The notes: generated by a model not told the origin, from the letters alone. Numbered from the stretch's first letter, positions 1 to 11,390 are shown. The stretch: DNA of 64,000 nucleotides from Okapia johnstoni (GCA_024291935.2 CM044322.1:26473405-26537404), one strand, 5' to 3'. Program-made: numbers and translations.

Positions 1-511
1 ATGAAAGTCCCAAATGTTTGGGGAAATATCCTTCATGGGGTCAATATCCTTGATGGAGTTGTGGGAGTAGGGGGTGGAGGGAGGGTAACCAAGTTTTATA
101 TCACCCCCATTTTGGGTTGGCAGGCTGACTGGCCAGAAGGTCTGACCTTACAAGGTATTTCTAATATTAGTTTAAATGTTTGTAGCAATTGCACCAGACA
201 CTCTTGTAAGCATTTTGCGTGTATTAACCCCTAACTCCTCGATCCTCGTCATAGTTCTACAACATGGGGAAACTGAGGTCGGAGTATGCCAGCTACCGTG
301 CAAACAACCCCACATCTCTCCAGCTTAAGAGACTTAGTAGGTCAGGACCTAATGTGTTGGGTGGGTGACTTAAGATCCACCAAGTCATTCAGGGCTGCCT
401 GGGACTCCCCATCCTGCTGGGTTGCCGCCTTGACAGTCTCAGCTGAAATGTCCCTGTTTCTGAGAGATATTCCTACATGACCTTGCCTGAAGCACCATGT
501 TCCCCCTTTAC
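1..511. other. Non-coding stretch, no gene recognised
   Basis: I see no gene, exon or young repeat here. A G-rich patch (about 60-90) and two short open frames are present, but neither resembles a known protein. Confidence 0.4.
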
Positions 512-655
512 TCTTTTTTTTTTTTTTTTGATGTATTTATTTTATTTGGCTGTGCTGGGTCTTTGTTGTGGCATGTGGGATCTAGTTCCATGACCAGGGA
601 TTGAACCTGGGCCCCCTGCATTGGGAACGTGGAGTCTTAGCCACTGGACTACCAT
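512..655 (-). repeat. tRNA-derived CHR-type SINE (antisense)
   Basis: It starts with a T-run (the poly-A of the reversed element). Next comes the reversed SINE body, then the reversed tRNA B-box region (around 590-615, GGGATTGAACCTGGG), and it ends at the reversed 5' head ('CCACTGGACTACC'). This is the ruminant/cetacean CHR SINE layout. Confidence 0.8.
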
Positions 656-689
656 GCAAGTACCCTACCCTTTACTCTTATACTATTTT

Positions 690-856
690 GTTTTCTTTTC
701 TGAACATCTCTTGTTAATTCTTCCCTCCGTGTGTTTGTCTCTTTCAGTAGAAGAGAAGTTTCATGAGAACAGGTTTTGTCTTATTTATGCCTATGTTTGT
801 CATGCCAGGCCCCCAGTAGTTGCTTAGTGAGCGCTTGTTGAATGAATGAATGAAGT
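690..856 (+). repeat. L2 LINE 3' end with (GAAT)n tail
   Basis: The stretch ends in a GAATGAATGAATGAA tail (about 838-855), preceded by a degraded 'agt..tgct.agtgagcgcttgttga' sequence. This is how the ancient mammalian L2 LINE 3' terminus looks. Confidence 0.55.
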
Positions 857-1008
857 TAGCTGAGATTTGTTGAGACTTTATGACAGGCACAATTCCATGC
901 TCAGAATTTGAGGAGTCCCAGAGAGATGTAAAAATGCCCCGAGGTGATGCTCAGAAGAACACAGAAGCCCTATCTGCTTAACTGTAAATTCAGTTAAAGA
1001 CGGAAAGT

Positions 1009-1321
1009 TAATTCTAGAGGAAATCAACCCTCATTATTCATTGGAAGAACTGATGCTGAAGCTGAAGCTCCAATACTTTGGCCACCTGATTCAAAGAGCC
1101 GACTCATTGGAAAAGACCCTAATGCTGGGGAAGACTGAAGGCAGGAGGAAAGGGGATGACAGAGGATGAGATGGTTAGATGGCATCACTGACTCTATGGA
1201 CATGAGTTTGAGCAAGCTCTGGGAGTTGGTGATGGACAGGGAAGCCTGACGTGCTGCAGTCCATGGGGTCACAAAGAGTTGGACACAACCGAGTGACTGA
1301 ACTGAACTGAACCGAACAACA
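1009..1321 (+). mobile_element. BovB LINE 3' end, 5'-truncated, with TSD
   Basis: It matches the BovB (RTE) 3' region: end of the RT frame, then the 3' UTR, with the terminal 'gactgaactgaactgaa' repeat tail. It is flanked by AAAGACGGAAAGT (996-1008) and AAAGACAGAAAGT (1322-1334). That is a 12/13 target-site duplication and fixes both ends. Confidence 0.85.
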
Positions 1322-1334
1322 AAAGACAGAAAGT

Positions 1335-2580
1335 AGGGGTGAAAATGACTTCCTCAAGACATGTGTGAGTGGCCAGTTGCAGTTGGCTGAGACCAGTGCC
1401 TCCCATCAATGGCTCAGAGGAGAGCTGCTTCCTGCTGGCTGTGGGGGAGGGGAATCAGCTGGATGTGGACAGTGGTGTGGCCTTCCTGGTTAGCTGGAGG
1501 GAGAGGAGGAAGCCAAGGCCCAGAGTCTCAGTGTGCAGAGGCTGGGAGACAGACCCACGTAACCTGAAGGCTGACATCAGGACTGTTTCTCTCCCTTGGA
1601 CATGTCCCTGACATCGCACTGATCTTGCTCCTGCTAGAGAGCAGGTTTTTAATCCATGCCGGTACCACTGGTGCCTGGTACAGAGCCCTGCACCCAAGGC
1701 TCGTGCATTCAGGAACACCAGGAGTAAGGTTGAGTAAGCATGGGGCAGTCCACACCCTCCCAGGAGTTTGGACTTTGTCCTGTAGGCTATGAGGGACTCA
1801 CTTGATGTTATGACCGACACAATGGCTGGAGGGCTGTGTGGCTGCGCTTATAGGCGGAGAAAACCTTAGAAAAGCAGGTTTTTAGTAATTCTCAAAATCA
1901 ACCAGCCCTGAGAAATAGGAGGGGGAGGTGGGTGGGGCAGGAAGAATCACTGCAAAGAGAGGCTCTGAGAAGAAAAATGGAACAAGTTTGGGGACCAAAG
2001 GAATGTGGAAGTGGGCAGCGGCTACAAATGCACTTGTCTGAAAGGACTCAGCAGTGGGCGTTGAGAGTGTCAGGCCAGAGGTGAGGTGGCCGGGAGTGGT
2101 GGGGATTGTGGCAAAGCGCAAGGCAGGCCCCTTGCATAGAAGACAGCTGCACCTCAGCACCAGCTGCCTGTTACATGTGAGAATCAGGGCCAGGGTTGCC
2201 CGGTTTTCAAGTTTTATGTATGAGATCACCATGTTCTCAATATTGGCAGCTACTCTATAATATATAAAATAAATAAAACTTCATGGGCCAAATAAGACAT
2301 ATCGGTGGGCCAGATACAGCCCCCCCTCAGGTTGCCAGTTTGAGACGTGGGTATGTGCGTGGGTTGGGAATGAGGTGAGGAGGGAGAGAATGCTCAAGGA
2401 CACTTAAGATTTCCAGCCCAAGTCACTGGGAGAACGGTGGCCTTTCACACTGTAATTAGGAAGTCTGGAGGTGAAGTCTATGGAGAAGGACTGAAACAGG
2501 AGGGAAGCAGGCAGGGTACAGCCTTCGAAAGAATGATATAGGCTGAGGATGCAGCATAAACTTATTAGAACTGAATGGGT
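1335..2580. other. Non-coding stretch without recognisable gene
   Basis: This is mixed-composition DNA. Open frames of up to 121 codons occur on the minus strand (1455-1820), but they have no recognisable domain or splice context. I identify no young repeat. Confidence 0.4.
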
Positions 2581-2622
2581 CCATGATGGCAGACAAGTCA
2601 ACTCCTCAGGATACGTTCACTG

Positions 2623-2874
2623 TAACACCATCAGCAAGCTAAATGATACACCCAGAGGCGCCATGACAGTTCTAAGACCAGCCATCAAAGACCAAAAAGT
2701 GAACAGTGGCCCAATTCCTGGAAATCTCTGCCCCTTCCTCAAAAGAGTTGGAATAATCCTCCCACTTATTAGCTTGTGAAATTACCCAGCCCATAGAAGC
2801 TAACTTCACCACATTTTGTGGCTGCATTCACTCTCTGGGACAGCCCGCACTCTTGTCTGTGAAGTGTGTTTCTC
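2623..2874 (+). repeat. LTR fragment of an endogenous retrovirus, left copy
   Basis: About 252 bp, roughly 86% identical (hand alignment) to 6171-6421. The right copy continues into a TATA-like box, an AATAAA and a downstream U5-like segment, which is why I call this LTR sequence (BTLTR1-like, tentative). This copy stops exactly where BovB sequence begins. No coding retroviral sequence is seen. Confidence 0.6.
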
Positions 2875-3093
2875 CCCATGAAAAGGCAAAAAGATATGAC
2901 ACTGGAAGATGAGCCCCCCCAGGTTGGTAGGTGTCCAATGTGCTACTGGGGAAGAGCAGAGAAATTCCAGAAGGAATGAAGAGTCTGAGCCAAAGCAGAA
3001 ACGATGCCCAGTTGAGAGGATGTGTCTGGTGGTAAAAGTGAAGTCCGATGCTGTAAAGAACTGTAGTGCGTAGGAATCTGGAATGTTAGGTCC

Positions 3094-5935
3094 ATGAATC
3101 AAGGTAAATTGGATGTGGTCAAACAGGAGATGGCAAGAGTGAACATCAACATTTTAAGAATCAGTGAACTGAAATGGACAAGAATGGGCAAATTTAATCC
3201 AGATGACCATTATACCTACTATTGTGAACAAGAATCTCTTAGAAGGAATGGAGTAGCCTTCATAGTCAACAAAAGAGTCCAAAATTCAGTACTTGGGTAC
3301 AGTCTCAAAAACGACAGAATGATCTCATTTGTTTCCAAGGCAAACCATTCAACATCACAGTAATCCCAGTCTATGCTGCAAGAAGCTGAAATTGAACAGT
3401 TCTATGAAGACCTACAAGACCTTCTAGAACTAACACCAAATAAAGATGTCCTTTTCATCACAGGGGACTAGAATGCAAAAGAAGGAAGTCAAGAGATACC
3501 TGGAGTAACAGGCAAGTTTGACCTTGGAGAACAAAATGAAGCAAAGCAAAGGCCAACAGAGTTCTGCCAGAGAATGCACTGGTCATAGCAAACACCCTCT
3601 TCCAACAATATGAGAGACGACTCTATACGTGGACATCACCAGATGGTCAACATCGAAATCAGATTGATTATATTCTCTGCAACCAAAGATGGAGAAGCTC
3701 TATGTAGTCAGGAAAAGCAAGACCAGGAGCTGACTGTGGCTCAGATCATGAAAACCTTATTGCAAAATTCAGACTTAAAGTGAAGAAAATGGGCTTCCCT
3801 GGTAGCTCAGCTGGTTAAGAATCCACCTGCAATGCAAGAGACCCTGGTTCAGTTCCTGGGTCAGGAAGATACCCTGGAGAAGGGATAGGCTACCCACTCC
3901 AGTATTCTTGGGCTTCCCTGGTGGCTCAAATTGTAAAGAATTCACCTGCAATTCGGGAAACCTGGGTTCAATCCCTGGATTGGGAAGATCCCTGGAGGGG
4001 GGCATGGCAACCCACTCCAGTGTTCTTGCCTAGAGAATCCCCATGGACAGAGGAGCCTGGCAGGCTATAGTCCATGGGGTCCATGGGACATGACTGAGTG
4101 ACTAAGCACAGCACAGGGAAAACCACTTGGCCATTCAGGTATGACCTAAATCAAATCCCTTATGATTATACAGTGGAAGCAACAAATAGATTCAAGGGGT
4201 TAGATCTGATAGAGTACTTGAAGAACTATAGACAGAGGTTTGTAACATTATACAGGAGATGGTGACCAAAGCCATCCCCAAGAAAAAGAAATGCAAGGCA
4301 AAGCTGTTGTCTGAGGAGGACTTACAGATAGCTGAGAAAAGAAGAGAAGTGAAAAGCAAAGGAAAAAGGGAAAGATATACCCAACTGAAAGCGGAGTTCC
4401 AAAGAATAGCAAGGAGAAAAAAGAAAGCCTTCTTAAGTAAACAATGCAGAGAAATAGAGGAAACAACAGAATGGGAAAGACTAGAGATCTGTTCAAGAAA
4501 ATTAGAGATACCAAGGGAACATTTCATGCAAAGATGGCACAAAAAAGGACAGAAACAATTAGGACCTAACAGAAGCAGAAGAGATTAAGAAGAGGTGGCA
4601 AGAATACACAGAAGAACTGTACAAAAAAGGTCTTAATGACCCAGATAACCATGATGTTGTGGTCACTAACCTAGACCAAGACATTCTGGAGAGTGAAGTC
4701 AAGTGGGCCTTACAACGCATTACTGTGAACAAAGCTATTGGAGGTGATGGAATTTCAGCTGAGCTATTTCAAATCCTAAAAGATGGTGCTGTTAAAGTGC
4801 TGCACTTAGTATGCTAGCAAATTTGGAAAACTCAACAGTGGCCACAGGGCTGGAAAAAGCTAGTCTTATTCCAATCCCAAAGAAGGGCAATGCCAAAGAA
4901 TGTCCAAACTACTGCACAATTGCACTCATTTCACATGCCAGCAAGGTAATGCTCAAAATCCTCCAAGCTAGGCTTCAACAGTACGTGAATCAAGAACTTC
5001 CAGATGTTCAAGCTGGATTTAGAAAAGGCATAAGAACCAGAGATCAAACTGCCAACATCTGTTAGATCATAGGAAAAGCAAAAGAATTCCAGAAAAACTT
5101 CTGCTTCATTGACTACGCTAAAGCCTTTGTCTGGGTCACAACAAACTGTGGAAAATTCTTAAAGAGATAGGAATACCAGACCACCTTACCTGCCTCCTGA
5201 GAATTGTATGCAGGTCAATAAGCAACTGTTAGAACTGGACATGGAAAAATGGACTGGTTCAAAAATTGGGAAAGGAGTACGTCAAGGTTATGTATTGTCA
5301 CTCTGCTTATTTAACTTACATGCAGAGTACATCATAAGAAATTCTGGGTGAATCACAACCTGGAATCAAGATTGCCAGGAGAAATATCAATAACCTCAGT
5401 TATGCAGATGATACCACTCTAATGGCAGAAAGCAGAGAGGAACTAAAGAGCCTCTTGATGAAGGTGAAAGAGGAGAGTGAAAAAGCTTGTTTAAAACTCA
5501 ACGTTCAGAAAGCTAAGATCATGGCATCTGGTCCCATCACTTCATGGCAAATAGATGGGAAAACAATGGAAACAATGTCAGACTATTTTTTTGAGCTCCA
5601 AAATTGCTGCAGATGGTGACTTCTGCCGTGAAATTAGAAGACACTTGGTCCTTGGAAGAAAAGCTATGATAAACCTAGACAGCATATTAAAAAGCAGAGA
5701 CATCACTTTGCCTACAAAGGTGCGTATAGTCAAAGCTATGATTTTTCCAGTAGTCACGTATGGATATGAAATTTGGGCTGTAAAGAAGGCTGAGTGCCAC
5801 AGAATTGATACTTTGGAACTGTGGTGCTGGAAGAGACTCTTGAGAGTCCTTTGTACTGCAGGGAGATCAAATCAGTCAATCCTAAAGGAAATCAACCCTA
5901 GATATTCATTGGAAGGACTGATGCTGAAGCTCTAA
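3094..5935 (+). pseudogene. Broken BovB ORF2 (endonuclease + reverse transcriptase)
   Basis: Fragments in different frames read as one RTE ORF2. They are endonuclease pieces at 3094-3363 and onward, a linker at 4259-4588, RT palm pieces at 4811-5065 and 5422-5619, and the C-terminus at 5555-5935. The YADD box survives, but at least five frame breaks and the SINE insertion make it a pseudogene. No function is expected. Confidence 0.85.
3791..4117 (+). mobile_element. Bov-tA SINE dimer inside BovB
   Basis: Two head-to-tail units each start with 'gggcttccctggt' (3791 and 3910). Each has a tRNA-like head followed by the Bov-A segment. The second unit is full length with the 'atgactgagtgactaagcac' terminus. 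BovB sequence resumes at about 4118. Confidence 0.88.
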
Positions 5936-6170
5936 TACTTTGGATACCTGATGCAAAGCACCAACATTGGAAAAGACCCTGATGCTGAAAAAGACTGAAG
6001 GCAGGAGGTGAAGGGAATGACAGAGGATGAGATGATTGGATGACATCATAGACTCAGTGGACATGAGTTTGAGCAAACTCCAGGAGATGATGAAGGACTG
6101 GGAATCCTGGCGTGCTACAGTCATGGTGCCACGAAGAGTGGAACACGACTTAGTGACTGAACAATAATAA

Positions 6171-6590
6171 TAACACATCAGCAAGCCAAATCACACACCC
6201 AAAGGCACCATTAAAGTTCTAAGACCAACCATCAAAGACCAAAAAGTGGGTGGAGGCCCAATTCCTGGAAATCTTCACTCCTTCCCCCAAACAGCTGGAA
6301 TAATCCTTCCACTCATTAGCCTATGAAATTACCCAGCACATAAAAGCTGACCACACCACATTTCAAGGCTGCACTCACCCTCTGGGACAGCCTGCACTCT
6401 TGTCTGTGAAGTGTGTTTCTCTCTAAATAAATCCACTTCTTACCTATCACTTTGTCTCTCACTGAATACTTTCTGCAATGAGATATCAAGAATTGAGCTT
6501 CATTAGATCCTGAAACCAGGTCTGTGATCTTAGTTGAAAGATCATGGGTTTTGGCTGGATTCGAGTCCTGGCCACATGGGTTCAAATACT
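6171..6590 (+). repeat. LTR fragment of an endogenous retrovirus, right copy
   Basis: 6171-6421 repeats the left copy. It continues through AATAAA (6426-6431) and a T/C-rich segment to about 6590. A TATA-like 'cacataaaagc' lies near 6338. The U3-R-U5 order supports a solo or partial LTR (BTLTR1-like, tentative). No gag, pol or env sequence was recognised nearby. Confidence 0.6.
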
Positions 6591-6857
6591 AGTCTGAGGC
6601 CAACGTTTTCAAGATGATGGTGAAGTGCTGTGGATGTCAGATGACACAGGAGGACTCATTCTGGCAAAAGGATTTTTTCTGCGGAAACAGCTTGATCGCC
6701 CAGGTCATTGGTTAGATGCTGGAGAGAGGGCCTGTGAATGTGGTTATTTGGTGATGGGTATGGCAGTGGTCTCTCTGGGACCTTCTATAAGGGGGTCATT
6801 CTGTTTTGGATTTGGCAGAAGGTTTATTTATGATTTGTACCCTGCTAGGAGTCAAAG

Positions 6858-7070
6858 GGGGCTTCCTGTGTCGCTCAGTGGTAAAGAATCTGCTTCCCAA
6901 TGCAGGAAATGTGAGTTTGATCCCTGGGTGGGGAAGATCCCCTGGAGAAGGAAATGGCAACTCACTCCAGTATTCTTGCCAGGGAAATCCCACAGGCAGA
7001 GGAGCCTGGCAGGCTATAGTCCATGGGGTCGCAAAAGAGTTGGACACGACTTAGCAACTAAACAACAACG
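6858..7070 (+). mobile_element. Bov-tA SINE
   Basis: It shows the typical head 'gggcttcctgtgtcgctcag', a tRNA-like B-box region, the Bov-A body ('ctccagtattcttgcc') and a terminal 'gacttagcaactaaacaacaac'. A 220-codon open frame running through it (6625-7287) is SINE read-through, not a gene. Confidence 0.9.
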
Positions 7071-7732
7071 AGGTAAACGTAAATGCTGTGTTACAGCCTT
7101 TGAGACACAGGTTCAAATACTGGCTCAGCCCCTGGCTGTCAGGTACCTTGGGTGGAGTCTCTCCAGGGGCCCCCCTTTCCGGGATCTCCGTCCCATGTGG
7201 ATGATAATATTGGCCTTGACGGGTTGGGAGGAGGTGTCCCCAGCTCCCTCCCCAGGTCCCTCTGCCCCACATAGAATGCTAAAATAGTTGTTTTATGGCA
7301 ACCCTCATTCCCCAGGACTCCAGCCTCCTCTCCTGGAACAAGGGGCTCAGATGGGTGTACACAGGGTCCTTTCTGGTTCCCTTCATCCCATCTGGGCCTC
7401 GTGAATTCCCCGCTCCCCCAGTGGGGCTGCCCCCTCAGCCACCTAGAGCCATGGCACACCCTCAACATCCAGAAGAAACTCCCTTCACTGCTGGGGACTC
7501 AGGCCCCGCTCTCTCCCCCGGAGGGGTCCTAAGGAACAGTGAGTGGCCTCCTCCCAGTTCAGGGCAGCCGGAGAACATCCTGAGGCTGTGGACACAGATT
7601 CTGGGGTAGTTTTGTGTGACAAGGGCCCTGACTTCATGGAGCTTCTAGCCTCTGTCAGGATGGAAGGTGCCACAGGCTACTCAGGACTAACACCAGACCA
7701 CAGTGTTTGTGGTAATATTTATTGAGTACTTA
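7071..7732. other. Non-coding stretch between SINE and mariner
   Basis: GC-richer unique DNA with overlapping open frames on both strands up to 109 codons. None resembles a known protein. Confidence 0.35.
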
Positions 7733-8922
7733 TTGGGTCAGCCAAAAGGTTCGTTTGTTTTTTTCTGGAAGATGGCTCTAGTAGCGTTTAGTTGTCTTTA
7801 ACTTCATTCGAAACGATTCTGTTAGATCGCATTGTGACAGCTCTCCTATCAGCATGCATTAAAATAAAAAGCTTATCAAAATCGGTGAATGTTTGCTTAG
7901 TTGTTTTAATATTGAAAATGGGGGGGCAAAGCAACATTTTTGGCATACTATGCTTTATTATTTCAGAAGAGGTAAAAACGAAACTGAAAAGCAAAAAAAG
8001 TTTTTGTGCAATGTATGGAGAAGTTGCTGTGACGGATTGAACATGTCAAAAGTAGTGAAGTTTTGTGTTGGCGATTTCTCACTAGATGATGCTCCGTGGT
8101 TGGGTAGACCAGATGAAGTTGATAGCGATCAAATCGAGACATTAATTGAGAACAATCAATGTTATACCACATAGGAAATAACTGACACACTCAAAATATC
8201 CAAAGCAAGCCTTGAAAATCATCTGCACCGAGCTTAGTTATATTAATCACTTTGACGTTTGGATTCCACATAAGTTAAGTGAAAAAACCCTTTTTGACCA
8301 TATTTCCACATGTAGTTCTCTACTTATTAATAACGTACCAAAGATGTTCCATTTTTAAGACGAATTTTGACAGGCAATGAAAAGTGGATACTGTACAATA
8401 ATGTGGAAAGGAAGAGATCGAGGGGCAAGTGACATGAACCCCCATCCACACCAAAGGTCGGTCTTCTTCCAGAGGAGGTGATCTTGTGTATAGGTGGGAC
8501 TGGAAGGGAGTCCTCTATTATGAGCTCCTTCCAGGAAACCAAATGATTAATTCAAACAAGTACTGCTTCCAGTTAGACCAACTGAAGGCAGAACTCAATG
8601 AAAAGCATCTGGAATTAGTCAACAGAAAACACATAATCCTCCACCAGGATAATACAAGACCACATGTTTCTTTGATGAGCAGGCTTGATTTACACTTACA
8701 GCTTGACTGGGAAGTTCTGACTCATCACACTGTATTCACCAGACATTGCACTTTCAGATTTCCATTTATTGTGGTCTTTACAAAATTCTCTTACTGGAAA
8801 AAAATTTTAATTCCTTGGAAGACTGTAAAAGGCACCTGGAACAGTTCTTTGCTCAAAAAGAAAGTTTTGGGAAGATGGAATTGTGAAGTTGCCTGAAAAA
8901 TGGCAGAAGGTAGTGGATACTT
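7733..8922 (+). mobile_element. mariner-family DNA transposon relic (Mariner1_BT-like)
   Basis: It starts after a TA dinucleotide (7731-7732) with a mariner inverted-repeat end 'ttgggtcagccaaaaggttc'. The body encodes a broken mariner transposase. The right inverted repeat is missing; sequence resembling the transposase C-terminus ('LPEKWQKVVD', 8890-8919) runs to the edge of a nested BovB insertion. The short MITE at 42817-42895 has the same terminal sequence. Confidence 0.85.
7905..8920 (+). pseudogene. Broken mariner transposase gene
   Basis: Mariner transposases cut and paste at TA sites with a DD34D catalytic triad. Frames at 7893-8174 and 8486-8896, with bridging pieces, show the helix-turn-helix half ('FSLDDAP.LGRPDEVDSDQ') and the catalytic half. 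The first catalytic motif reads GNEKW, where the family usually has GDEKW: the codon at 8376-8378 is AAT, giving Asn. The second Asp (HQD, 8648-8650) and third Asp (SDF, 8757-8759) remain, in different frames. Stops and frameshifts abolish coding. Confidence 0.85.
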
Positions 8923-9276
8923 TTGAACTGTGGTGTTGGAGAAGACTCTTGAAGGAGATTCAACCAGTCCATCCTAAAGGAAATCAGTCCTGAATATTCA
9001 TTGAAAGGACTGATGCTGAAGCTGAAGCTGAAGCTCCAATACTTTGGCCAACTGATGTGAAGAACTGACTCATTGGAAAAGACCCTGATGCTGGGAAAGA
9101 TTGAAGGCAGGAGGAGAAGGGGACAACAGAGGATGAGATGGTTAGATGGCATCACCCACTTGATGGACATGAGCTTGAGCAAGCTTCAGGATTTGGTGAT
9201 GGACAGGGAAGCCTGGTGTGCTACAGTCCATGGGGTCACAAAGAGCTGGACACGACTGAGCAACTGAACTGAACTG
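8923..9276 (+). mobile_element. BovB 3' fragment nested in mariner, with TSD
   Basis: A 5'-truncated BovB 3' end (354 bp) ends in 'ctgaactgaactga'. It is bounded by the direct repeat AGTGGATACTT at 8912-8922 and 9277-9287, so it jumped into the mariner copy after that element had landed. Confidence 0.88.
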
Positions 9277-9317
9277 AGTGGATACTTAAGTCCCACGACA
9301 ATACACTAAGGGTTGTT

Positions 9318-9390
9318 CTATTATGATGCCCACTTCGCAGATGAGGAAACTGAGACTCAGTTAAGTAGCTTGCTCCCCTCCCTCCCTGGG
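9318..9390 (-). repeat. MIR SINE fragment
   Basis: It contains the diagnostic 'cagatgaggaaactgagactcag' type core followed by 'taagtagcttgc'. Confidence 0.65.
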
Positions 9391-9769
9391 TTGCAAAAGC
9401 TGGGTCCCCCTGACTCAGGAGACCTCACTGTTTAGCTCTAGAGAGCTAAGCACATGGATTATTCGGAGCATTGTGGACAAAGTGGATTCAAGGTGAGATC
9501 CAGTGGAGGGAGAAAATACCTGGAAGGAATAGCCAGGTGCACAAGAGAGCCTCGTTATCTGTGCTCATGTCCTATGCACTGCGGAGTATTTCTCAGTTGT
9601 CAGCAGTCACCCACTGCATCCTTGAACCTAAGATAGAAGCAAGATAAAGTCCTAGTGCTGCATCAGTACCAGCTGATGGTGGTAAATGCCCTACACACTT
9701 GAGTTCATGACTTCCTCTGGCAGCTCCAGTAGACCGACACGCTTTTTATTTTTCGCCTTTTATGACTTT
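9391..9769. other. Non-coding unique stretch
   Basis: I see no gene or young repeat. Confidence 0.35.
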
Positions 9770-9981
9770 GGGCTTCCCTGGTGGCTCAGACAGTAAAGAA
9801 TCTACCTGCAATGCAGGAGACCCGGGTTCGATCCCTGGGTCGGGAAGATCCCCTAAAGAAGGAAATGGCAACCTATGCCAGTATTCTTGCCTGGGAAATC
9901 CTATGGACAGAGGAGCCTGGCTGGCTACAGTCCATGGGGTCATTAAAAAGTTGGACATGACTTAGCAACTAAACAACAGCA
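9770..9981 (+). mobile_element. Bov-tA SINE
   Basis: A full-length copy with an intact-looking tRNA B-box region ('gggttcgatccctgggtcggg') and the terminal 'gacttagcaactaaacaac'. Confidence 0.92.
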
Positions 9982-10009
9982 ACCACAGCATGGACTTCTG
10001 AGCCAAAGA

Positions 10010-10330
10010 AAGGAACCAGATGAACTACAAACACAGGCAACACTGTGGATGAACAAAAGAAGCAGACAGAGCACACACTCTCTTGGTTCATTTATGTAAA
10101 TTTCTAGTGCAGGCAGAACTAACCTATAGTGACAGAATGCAAATCAGTGATTACCTGGGCCAGGGGTTGATTGGAGGAAGGTGCGCACAGCGAACTTTCT
10201 GGGAATGGCTTGTGTCTTAATCCCAGCAGTAGTTACATGGACAGATGTTGTTAAAACTTATCAAACCATACACTAAGACCTATGCCATCTACGAGATGCA
10301 AATTACACTTTAAGTAATCAAGTAAATGAG
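10010..10330 (+). repeat. L1M LINE 3' end
   Basis: It resembles the 3' UTR of old mammalian L1: 'cattta.gtaaatttc', 'gtgattacctgggccaggg', then 'ttacactttaa'. It is diverged and the boundaries are approximate. Confidence 0.5.
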
Positions 10331-10869
10331 CAGATGCCTCCACCCCAGCCCTGGCAACTCAGAGTCAGCAGTCTTGGGTGGGGTCCAGGGGTACCTGCCA
10401 GACAGCCTCAGCCCTGGGTGGGCACCCCGGACTCTCATTGCTAAAGTCTCTTCTGGCCAAGACAGTTGAGTCTTAGAAGATGTCGAGCATTTACTGTTGG
10501 TCTGTTTCTAAGCATAAACCTAACTCGGGTCAAAGTCTGGTCCTGGGACTGACTCCTGATAGTTGGCAAGACCGGCTCTAAGCCATGCACAAAGCACCCT
10601 CAGTCGCCAGGCTGATCCTGGCTGTGTGCCAGGCATCACAGGGTCTGCTGTGTGGGGGCAAGAGGGCAGGACTCCTGCACAGAGCTGCAAACATCTGCCT
10701 GGTGCTGGACATCAGGCAGAACTAGACAGGGCCTCTCTGGGTTCTGTCTCCCTGCCTGCCAGAAAAATCATGACTTTGGCTATGTGTTGAGGAGCTGTTG
10801 TGTTATACTGTTTTGCGTACTCGTTGAATTTTGTAAGAGGATGCTCTTAGGATGTTTCTAAGGTGCCTC

Positions 10870-11010
10870 AGCTCAGAGGCAGCCTGGCTTGGGTCCCACA
10901 TCTCTGCCGTTAGCTCTGTCTTTGTGCAAGGGACTTAACTCTCTCTGCTCCTCATCTGTGGAATGAAGAAGATGGCAATGCTTCACGGTGCCTTGAGCAG
11001 GGGAAGCAGT
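10870..11010 (+). repeat. MIR SINE
   Basis: A diverged MIR core: 'tgcaagggacttaactctctctgctcctcatctg'-like order (acceptor of MIR consensus 'gggcaagt.acttaac.tctctg'). Confidence 0.6.
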
Positions 11011-11039
11011 GTAAATGTTGACTGTTACAACTATTATTA

Positions 11040-11140
11040 CCTAACTTAATGCTTATAATAACCTGCGGGTACAGATGCTATTGGTATGCCCATTTTACAG
11101 AGCCAAAACTGAGGCTTAGAGAAGTCAAGTCAGTCTGCCA
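11040..11140 (-). repeat. MIR SINE fragment (antisense)
   Basis: It contains 'ccattttacagagccaaaactgaggc' followed by 'agagaagtcaagt', the reversed MIR core. Confidence 0.6.
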
Positions 11141-11264
11141 TCAGACTTGTGGGGATTGGTGCAGAAGCATCCCCCCTCCCCCATCCTGGAATGATAATCC
11201 ATCGCTGGTTAAACAAGAGATGTGTCCTCCTTCAGGAAGGCTGTGTGTACTGGTTCTGAAAGGA

Positions 11265-11390
11265 GGTCCACATCGTGGCTCGAGCAGCTGTGGAATGCTG
11301 GGCAAGCTGTTTAACCGCCTCAGTTTCCTCATCTCTAGAATGGGAGTGCTAATCCTGACCTTAAAAGGCTGCTGTGAGGATGAAATGAGT
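11265..11390 (+). repeat. MIR SINE
   Basis: The MIR core is 'gggcaagctgtttaaccgcc', then 'cagtttcctcatct' and 'tgtgaggatgaaatgag'. Confidence 0.65.

Larger units (their letters stand above)
2875..6170 (+). mobile_element. BovB (RTE) LINE, near full length, degraded
   Basis: BovB is a non-LTR retrotransposon encoding an AP-type endonuclease and a reverse transcriptase. Recognisable endonuclease sequence starts near 3094 ('MNQGKLDVV'). RT sequence covers about 4690-5900 and still contains the catalytic YADD motif (about 5401-5412). Many stops and frameshifts break the frame, so it is inactive. The 5' end is slightly truncated and the 3' end carries the 'gactgaacaataataa' tail at 6155-6170. A SINE dimer interrupts it at 3791-4117. 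It is flanked by two LTR copies that behave like an unusually long target duplication. BovB is established as horizontally acquired in ruminants. Confidence 0.92.

Noticed and set aside
1455..1820. 121-codon minus-strand frame
   Set aside because: No domain; overlapping frames on both strands and no splice or promoter context.
2623..6590. A complete provirus between two LTRs
   Set aside because: The sequence between the LTR copies is BovB LINE, with no retroviral gag, pol or env, and the left copy lacks the downstream LTR part.
6625..7287. 220-codon open frame (+)
   Set aside because: It reads through a Bov-tA SINE and its flanks; the middle part is SINE translation in one of several open frames. 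No domain.
9770..9860. tRNA-like sequence with good A/B-box resemblance
   Set aside because: It is the head of a Bov-tA SINE, as are all similar hits in the window; none is a free-standing tRNA gene.
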